A DNA stretch of 18,548 bases, from the NCBI GenBank assembly GCA_900546485.1, contig URDK01000055.1, positions 1 to 18,548 on the forward strand. Direction: 5' to 3'. Below the pieces are notes generated by a model. The model ran no database searches. It was not told the DNA's origin and was given only the letters and a program-made list of their open reading frames with translations. Shown here one piece after another: positions 13,686-18,548 of the stretch (its first letter is position 1; the number at the start of each line of letters is the position of its first letter). Position numbers and translations under genes: made by a program. The DNA comes from an uncultured Eubacteriales bacterium. GTDB taxonomy: Bacteria; Bacillota; Clostridia; Oscillospirales; Oscillospiraceae.

Positions 13686-14885
13686 ATGAAAAGGATAGTT
13701 TCAATACTGCTCATCGCCGCGCTGCTCGTGCCGCTCGCGGCCTGCGGCGGCGGGAGCGTGGACACAAACAAGCTCGTCATCTGGCACGATAAGGAGGACG
13801 CCGTCGTCGAGGCACTCTCGGCCTACCTCACCGAGGCAGCGCCGGACGTGGAGGTCGTGTTCGAGAAAAAGACCAGTCTCACGGATTCGCTCAAGCTCGT
13901 GGGCAACGACCCGTCCTCCGCGCCGGACATGTTCATCTTCGCACACGACAAGATAGGCGTCTTTGCCGAGATGGGCATACTCGCGGACGTGAATACCCTG
14001 CTGCCCGAGGGCGCGCTCGCAAACTGGCTGCCCATGACGATAGAGGCGGCGACGTACAAGGGCACGCTCTATCAGCTGCCGCTCTACTTTGAGACTCTGC
14101 TCTTCATGTACAACCGCCGCTATATGCAGGACGACCAGGTCCCGGCGACGACGGAGGAGCTCTACGCCTATATGGAGGCCAACACCGGACGCGGGCGCTA
14201 CGGCTTTGTGGAGCAGCACTCGACGGCCTATTACTCGGCGGCCTGGATACACGGCTTCGGCGGCTCCATAATCTCGGAGGACGGCACGCCCTTCCCGGAG
14301 CCCGAGGCGGTAAAGGATGCGCTGCGCTATCACCTCAAGTTCGTGGCCCTCATGCCGGGCGAGACGGAGTATTCGACGGTGAACACCCTGTTCCTCGAGG
14401 GCAAGGCGGACTCGACCATCGGCGGGCCCTGGATGGTGCCCAGCGCGCGTGAGGCGGGCATCGACCTCGGCATAGCGCCCATGCCCACGGTGGACGAGAC
14501 GGGCGAGGCTCTCGCGCCCTATTCGGGCGTACAGGGCGTGCAGGTGCTCAAATACGCCGCTGAGAACAAGACGGAGGCGGTAAAGACCGTGCTCGAGGCC
14601 CTCTGCGGCGCGGACATAGGCATAGACCTCGCCCTTGCTAGCGGCTGCGCCCCCGCGAACGCGGACTGCTACGACGATGAGCAGGTCGCAAACGACGAGC
14701 TGGTGCAGGCCATGCGCAGCACGGCGGAGATCGCCATCCCCATGCCGAACATCCCCGAGATGGACGTCATGTGGACGGTCGTGAGCAACCTCCTCACCGA
14801 CGTGAACCTCTCCGGCGAGGACGTGGACGCCGCCTTTGACGAGGCGCTCTCCGAGGCCGAGAGCCTCATCGCCAACATGCAGTGA
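13686..14885 (+). CDS. Maltodextrin-type ABC sugar-binding lipoprotein
   Basis: The 399-residue protein is a family 1 extracellular solute-binding protein of the MalE type. The lipobox VPLAAC puts the lipid-attached cysteine at residue 20, after a hydrophobic signal. The mature part begins with a LVIWHDKEDAVVEALSAYL strand-helix as in MalE (LVIWxxxDxGY), then PDMFIFAHDKIGVFAEMGILADV, a hinge segment LPLYFETLLFMYNRRYM and the second-domain GGPWMVPSAREAGIDLGIAPMP, each equivalent to known MalE positions. It would bind maltodextrins or related glucans at the outer face of the membrane and deliver them to the two permeases that follow. The first in-frame ATG (13644) is rejected because GGAGGT at 13675-13680 sits 5 bases before the ATG at 13686. 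The stop codon overlaps the next start. The exact sugar is inferred from the neighbouring GH13 enzyme and CBM protein. Confidence 0.87.
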   Translation: MKRIVSILLIAALLVPLAACGGGSVDTNKLVIWHDKEDAVVEALSAYLTEAAPDVEVVFEKKTSLTDSLKLVGNDPSSAPDMFIFAHDKIGVFAEMGILADVNTLLPEGALANWLPMTIEAATYKGTLYQLPLYFETLLFMYNRRYMQDDQVPATTEELYAYMEANTGRGRYGFVEQHSTAYYSAAWIHGFGGSIISEDGTPFPEPEAVKDALRYHLKFVALMPGETEYSTVNTLFLEGKADSTIGGPWMVPSAREAGIDLGIAPMPTVDETGEALAPYSGVQGVQVLKYAAENKTEAVKTVLEALCGADIGIDLALASGCAPANADCYDDEQVANDELVQAMRSTAEIAIPMPNIPEMDVMWTVVSNLLTDVNLSGEDVDAAFDEALSEAESLIANMQ

Positions 14886-15790
14886 TGGACGAGAGACTGA
14901 AAAAACAGCGCCGGGGCTGGCTCAAGAGCTACCTCTGGTCGGCCCCCTCGCTGGCGCTTATCGCGCTCATCGTCGTTTTCCCGATACTATATACGTTTTT
15001 CATCTCGCTGACGAACATGAACGTCTACCACTGGTTCGACTTCACGATAATCGGCCTCGACAACTACGTGAAGGCGCTCTTCGTGTTCGACTCGGGCTTT
15101 CTCTCGGCGCTCATAAATACGGTGCTGTGGACCATCGTGAACATGGCCATACAGCTCGTGCTGGCCTTTGTGCTGGCGAGCCTGCTGAACATACAAAAGC
15201 TCCGGGCCCGCAAGCTCTACAAGACGCTGCTCATGTTCCCCTGGGCAATGCCGGGCTACGTCTCCATCCTGCTTTGGAAGACGGGCATGTTCAACACCGA
15301 GTTCGGCCTTTTGAACCAGTGGATGGAGAAGCTGGGGCTGGAGGCGCAGCGCTGGCTCGCGAATGACGTCTCGGCCTTCATCTGCTGCACGGTGGTGAAC
15401 CTCTGGCTGGCGCTGCCCTTCATGCTGATGATAATGGACGGCGCGATGCAGAGCATCGACCGCAGCTATTACGAGAGCGCGCTGCTCGACGGGGCCAACT
15501 GGTTCCAGCGCTCCGTGAGCATCACGATCCCGGCCATAAAGCCCATCATAGCGCCCGCGGTCATAATAACCGTGTTCACGACCTTCAAGCAGTTCGATGT
15601 CATCTATCTGCTCACCCAGCAGATGGGCGCCAAGACCGGCTCCGGGCTGCACACGATATTGACCTACGCCTATGAGAACGCCTTTATCACGAACAACTAT
15701 GGCTACAGCTCGGCCATATCCATAATCATATTCCTGCTGCTGCTCGCATTTTCGGCGCGCTATCAGCTCGGAGGGGAGGGGGAGAGATGA
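14885..15790 (+). CDS. malF: ABC transporter permease, MalF-type
   Basis: The 301-residue integral membrane protein has about six hydrophobic helices, the first at ~18-40. The cytoplasmic coupling loop at ~197-219 reads ESALLDGANWFQRSVSITIP, the EAA motif (E-x-A-x3-G-x9-I-x-P) that docks on the ATPase. Conserved MalF/UgpA features include LYKTLLMFPWAMP and TFKQFDVIYLLT near the C-terminus. The ATG at 14885 shares one base with the preceding TGA (TGATG), pointing to translational coupling; a GTG at 14882 is an alternative start. It works as a heterodimer with the MalG-type protein whose gene overlaps its 3' end by 4 bases. It lacks the long N-terminal extension of enterobacterial MalF, as usual in Gram-positive maltodextrin systems. 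Confidence 0.88.
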   Translation: MDERLKKQRRGWLKSYLWSAPSLALIALIVVFPILYTFFISLTNMNVYHWFDFTIIGLDNYVKALFVFDSGFLSALINTVLWTIVNMAIQLVLAFVLASLLNIQKLRARKLYKTLLMFPWAMPGYVSILLWKTGMFNTEFGLLNQWMEKLGLEAQRWLANDVSAFICCTVVNLWLALPFMLMIMDGAMQSIDRSYYESALLDGANWFQRSVSITIPAIKPIIAPAVIITVFTTFKQFDVIYLLTQQMGAKTGSGLHTILTYAYENAFITNNYGYSSAISIIIFLLLLAFSARYQLGGEGER

Positions 15791-16632
15791 GAGGCAAAAA
15801 GCTGCGGGAGGGCCTTGGGCTCACGGCCCTTAACCTCTTTTTCATCGTGCTCTGCTTCGTGACGCTCATACCCATCCTCTACGCGCTGAGCGTCTCGTTC
15901 AACGGGCAGAATGCGCTCTTGAGCTCCGACTTCTCCTTCATCCCGAAGGACTTTACGCTGGACAACTACTTGCAGGTGTTCACGGGCGAGGACATCATGA
16001 CCTGGTTCGGCAACAGCGTCATCCTTGCCGTGGCGACGGTGGCCATCTCGCTCGCAGCGGCGGTGCCGGCGGCCTACTGCTTCTCGCGCCGGAGCTTTCC
16101 GGGGCGGCGGCTGGTGCTGCGCTGGCTGGTGCTGCTCAATTCCTTCCCGGCTATACTGAGCATGTTCGCGGTCTACCGCCTGCTGCGGCCCATGGGTCTC
16201 ATCAACCACCGCCTCGGCCTCATCATCGTCTACACCGGCACTATGGCCGTCTTCAGCCTCTGGAACATGAAGGGCTATTTCGACACCGTGCCCATAGAGA
16301 TCGAGGAGGCTGCGCGCATGGATGGGGCGTCGGATCTGCAGGTCGTGACGCGCATCGTGCTGCCTCTTGCGAAGCCCAGCGTCATCGTCACGGCGCTAAT
16401 GGTGCTCATCTACGTCTGGAACGAGTACATCTACGCCACGACCTTCATGACCGGCGAGGCGAATTACACCCTGGCCGCGGGCCTCTACGCCCTGCAGGCC
16501 ACGGAGACGAGCGGCTCCTGGCCCGTGTTTGCGGCGGCGTCCATAATCGTGTCGCTGCCTGTGCTCATCATCTTCTTCCTCTCCCAGAAGCACATGACCT
16601 CCGGCCTGACCGCGGGAGGCGTGAAAGGATAA
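15787..16632 (+). CDS. malG: ABC transporter permease, MalG-type
   Basis: The 281-residue membrane protein has about six hydrophobic segments and the MalG-type EAA loop EEAARMDGASDLQVVTRIVLP (around 172-193, within the loop that binds the ATPase). Other family landmarks are NSVILAVATVAISLAAAVPAAYCFSRR, LNSFPAILSMFAVYRLL, and YVWNEYIYATTFM in the last third. It pairs with the MalF-type permease for import of the sugar handed over by the lipoprotein. The start overlaps the preceding stop (ATGA at 15787), and AGGGGAGGGGGAG lies just upstream. The next gene follows after 2 bases. No MalK/MsmX-type ATPase gene is seen in the window, so the pair probably relies on a shared ATPase encoded elsewhere, as is common in Firmicutes. 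Confidence 0.88.
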   Translation: MRGKKLREGLGLTALNLFFIVLCFVTLIPILYALSVSFNGQNALLSSDFSFIPKDFTLDNYLQVFTGEDIMTWFGNSVILAVATVAISLAAAVPAAYCFSRRSFPGRRLVLRWLVLLNSFPAILSMFAVYRLLRPMGLINHRLGLIIVYTGTMAVFSLWNMKGYFDTVPIEIEEAARMDGASDLQVVTRIVLPLAKPSVIVTALMVLIYVWNEYIYATTFMTGEANYTLAAGLYALQATETSGSWPVFAAASIIVSLPVLIIFFLSQKHMTSGLTAGGVKG

Positions 16633-16634
16633 GT

Positions 16635-18353
16635 ATGAAAAAAGACGCCATTTTGCACATACCCATGTCCGAATACGCCCATGGGCTGGACGAAAAACGC
16701 ATAGTCATCCGCCTGCGCTCGGCCCGCGGCGACCTCGAGCGCGTCACGCTCTGGTACGGCGACACCGCCTGCCGCCGGACGCCCATAGACTGGTTCCCCG
16801 AGCCGATGGAGCGCGTGCTCTCCGACGAGTATCACGACTACTGGGAGCTCACGCTCGAGAGCCCCTACCACCGCATCTTCTACCACTTCGAGCTCTTCGA
16901 CGGCGCCGAGAGCTGCTATTACTACGGCGGCGTGTTCACCGACCATCTGGTGGACGACCGCTCCGAATACTTCAAGCTGCCATTCAACCACCGCGCGGAC
17001 ATCGCCCGCGTGCCGGACTGGGTGCACGGGGCCGTGGTGTACAACATCTTCCCGGACAGCTTTGCCACCTCGCGCCGGCACATCAGCCTCGAGCCCACCG
17101 AGCGCGATTTCGGCGGCCTCGCCACGCATGGCAAGCTCGGCGGCACGATACGCGGCGTCACCGAAAACCTCGACTACCTCGCCGACCTCGGCGTGAACTG
17201 CATCTACTTGAACCCCATCTTCGCCGCGGGGGAGTATCACAAGTACGACCTCATCGACTACTACCACATCGACCCCTGCTTCGGCACCAACGAGGACTTC
17301 CGAGAGCTGGTCGATACGGCGCACGGCATGGGCATGTGCGTCATCATCGACGGCGTGTTCAACCACTGTGGCTGGCGCTTCTTCGCCTTTGAGGACGTGG
17401 TGCAGAAGGGGGAGGGCTCGGCGTACGCGGACTGGTTCTACCGCCTGAGCTTCCCCGTCGTGCGCCCGGACGACCCGGAGGCAATACCGGGCTACGAGTG
17501 CTTCGGCTACGAGCGGCTCATGCCCAAGCTCAACACGGCGAACCCCGAGGTCAGGGAGTATTTCTGCGCCGTGGGCGAGTACTGGGTTCGCGAATTCGGC
17601 ATAGACGGCTGGCGGCTTGACGTGGCCAGCGAGGTGGACGACGCCTTCTGGCGCGAGTTCCGGCGGCGGGTCAAGGCCGTAAATCCCGACACGCTGCTCA
17701 TAGGCGAGGTCTGGGAGAGCGCGGGCCACTGGCTGGACGGGAGCATGTTCGATTCCGCCATGAACTACGAGCTCCGCCGCCACTGCCGCCGCTTCTTCGC
17801 CGAGATGAGCGAGGACGCCTATACCTTCTCCGGCCGCTGCACGGACATGCTCATGCGCTACCGCAAGCAGCTCGTCGCGGCGCAGCTCGGCGTACTGGAC
17901 AGCCACGACGTGAGCCGCTTCCTCTCCCTCTGCGGGGGCGATGAGCGGCGGCAGCGCCTCGCCGTGCTCTTTCAGATGTGCTTCCCCGGCATGCCCAGCG
18001 TGTTCTACGGCGATGAGCTGGGTATCACGGGCGTGCTGGAGGCCGACTACCGCAGCCCCATGCCCTGGCAGGGCGGGAACACTGAGAGTCTCGCGTTCTA
18101 CAAGCGTGCCATCGCATTGCGCCGCACTCTCGCACCGCTGCAAAGGGGCGAGTTCCGCATACTCAGCGCCGAGCGGGGCAGCGGGCTCTTTGCCTTCGTG
18201 CGGGAATATGAAGGCGAGCGCGTGACCGTGGCGCTCAACTGCTCGGAGAGAGCCGAAAACTTTGCTCCCGCGGGCGAGATGCTCTGGTCTGAGGGCCTCA
18301 TCGGTGGTAAAATAGAGCCGTACGGCTTTGCAGTTTCCATCGAGAGGGGGTAG
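16635..18353 (+). CDS. GH13 alpha-glucosidic hydrolase, cyclomaltodextrinase/neopullulanase-like
   Basis: The 572-residue protein has no signal peptide and should act in the cytoplasm on imported maltodextrins, cyclodextrins or pullulan fragments. Residues ~1-115 look like the CBM34-type N-terminal domain of this group (RIVIRLRSARGDLERVTLWYGD, WELTLESPYHRIFYHFEL). The (beta/alpha)8 barrel begins near WVHGAVVYNIFPDSFA (129-144). All four GH13 signature regions are intact: DGVFNH (239-244), GWRLDVASE with nucleophile D329, GEVWE with acid/base E358, and DSHDVSR with H424 and transition-state stabiliser D425. A short beta-sandwich ends the protein. The layout and length fit subfamily GH13_20 enzymes. 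AAAGGATAAG precedes the ATG; only 2 bases separate it from malG and 6 from the regulator gene, confirming one operon. Exact specificity (cyclodextrin versus pullulan versus maltooligosaccharide) cannot be read from sequence. Confidence 0.87.
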   Translation: MKKDAILHIPMSEYAHGLDEKRIVIRLRSARGDLERVTLWYGDTACRRTPIDWFPEPMERVLSDEYHDYWELTLESPYHRIFYHFELFDGAESCYYYGGVFTDHLVDDRSEYFKLPFNHRADIARVPDWVHGAVVYNIFPDSFATSRRHISLEPTERDFGGLATHGKLGGTIRGVTENLDYLADLGVNCIYLNPIFAAGEYHKYDLIDYYHIDPCFGTNEDFRELVDTAHGMGMCVIIDGVFNHCGWRFFAFEDVVQKGEGSAYADWFYRLSFPVVRPDDPEAIPGYECFGYERLMPKLNTANPEVREYFCAVGEYWVREFGIDGWRLDVASEVDDAFWREFRRRVKAVNPDTLLIGEVWESAGHWLDGSMFDSAMNYELRRHCRRFFAEMSEDAYTFSGRCTDMLMRYRKQLVAAQLGVLDSHDVSRFLSLCGGDERRQRLAVLFQMCFPGMPSVFYGDELGITGVLEADYRSPMPWQGGNTESLAFYKRAIALRRTLAPLQRGEFRILSAERGSGLFAFVREYEGERVTVALNCSERAENFAPAGEMLWSEGLIGGKIEPYGFAVSIERG

Positions 18354-18359
18354 GGCGCC

Positions 18360-18548
18360 TTGGCCGTCACGATAAAGGACGTGGCAAAGGCCGCGGGGAC
18401 TTCTATATCCACGGTGTCCAAGGTCATAAACGGGCATTACAGCATCTCCGAGGCCACGGCGGAGCGCGTGCGTGTAGTCATGCGCGAGCTGGGCTATTAC
18501 CCCAGCGCCAGCGCCCAGAGCTTTGCCCGCGGCTCCACCCGCGCGGTG
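18360..18548 (+). CDS. LacI-family transcriptional regulator, N-terminal part
   Basis: The first 63 codons are present and the frame runs off the right end. Residues ~3-50 are a textbook LacI helix-turn-helix: TIKDVAKAAGTSISTVSKVI with NG right after, then ATAERVRVVMRELGYYPS and the hinge helix beginning ARGSTRAV. I take the TTG at 18360 as start because it gives the family's usual distance to the helix-turn-helix, and GAGAGGGGG ends about 9 bases upstream. Being last in the maltodextrin operon, it most likely controls it in response to an imported glucan; the CRE-like site at 12356-12369 is the candidate operator. Sensing domain and effector lie outside the window. Confidence 0.9.
   Translation, partial: MAVTIKDVAKAAGTSISTVSKVINGHYSISEATAERVRVVMRELGYYPSASAQSFARGSTRAV

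Noticed and set aside
16485..18437. Open frame of 650 codons on the minus strand, opposite the GH13 gene
   Set aside because: It is antisense to an intact GH13 gene with all catalytic motifs; its His/Val/Ala-rich translation resembles no family. Long antisense frames are expected in high-GC genes.
1..18548. CRISPR arrays, tRNA/rRNA genes, insertion sequences, toxin-antitoxin or phage genes
   Set aside because: I looked for regular short repeats, cloverleaf-like segments, transposase or integrase motifs and small paired genes, and saw none. A tRNAscan or Rfam search was not possible here.

Overview
The window is about 60% GC, with tight head-to-tail gene packing, Shine-Dalgarno sites of the AGGAGG type and Gram-positive style signal peptides. 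This fits gut-type Clostridia (Oscillospiraceae/Ruminococcaceae-like); the assignment is inference. All genes read on the + strand. The window appears to hold two different genomes joined at about 2402-2407. Genes before that point use no ATA isoleucine codon that I could find, while the next 360 codons use about 17, and open frames on both sides are cut at the same GAATTC hexamer. The left part resembles Faecalibacterium-type DNA; the right part is another high-GC, ATA-tolerant Clostridia-like genome.

Left part (1-2401): the 3' end of a BIG2-domain surface protein with a clear terminator; a 370-base spacer with a TTGACA promoter; an XRE-type helix-turn-helix regulator; and an SseB-domain protein with its own promoter, truncated at the junction.

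Centre (2402-12202): one long run of genes ending in a strong terminator. In order: the 3' part of a fusion protein (TIM-barrel end resembling hexulose-phosphate synthase/OMPDC, an unrecognised middle, and a CinA/MoaB-like MoCF domain); a GltD-type NAD(P)H oxidoreductase with two extra Fe-S modules; a divergent LarA-superfamily protein; an aldo/keto-reductase-fold protein with two [4Fe-4S] clusters but no catalytic tetrad; a shortened LarE-like protein with a broken PP-loop; an old-yellow-enzyme/enoate-reductase-like flavoprotein; LarB; and LarC without its C-terminal LarC2 domain. LarB, LarC and LarE build the nickel-pincer nucleotide (NPN) cofactor used by LarA racemases. I read the run as a dedicated cluster for an unusual NPN enzyme tied to a chain of flavin and Fe-S redox proteins. 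This is the strongest candidate for an undescribed system; its substrate is unknown.

Right part (12203-18548): an AT-rich control region (16-bp palindrome, LacI-type operator, extended -10 promoter) followed by a starch/maltodextrin operon: a membrane-anchored protein with three starch-binding-like repeats, a lipoprotein sugar-binding protein, two MalF/MalG-type permeases, an intracellular GH13 cyclomaltodextrinase/neopullulanase-like enzyme, and the start of a LacI-family regulator that runs off the end. Glucan is likely captured at the surface, imported as maltodextrin or cyclodextrin, cleaved inside, and sensed by the LacI protein acting at the operator. No ABC ATPase is present. No RNA genes, CRISPR arrays or insertion sequences were seen.
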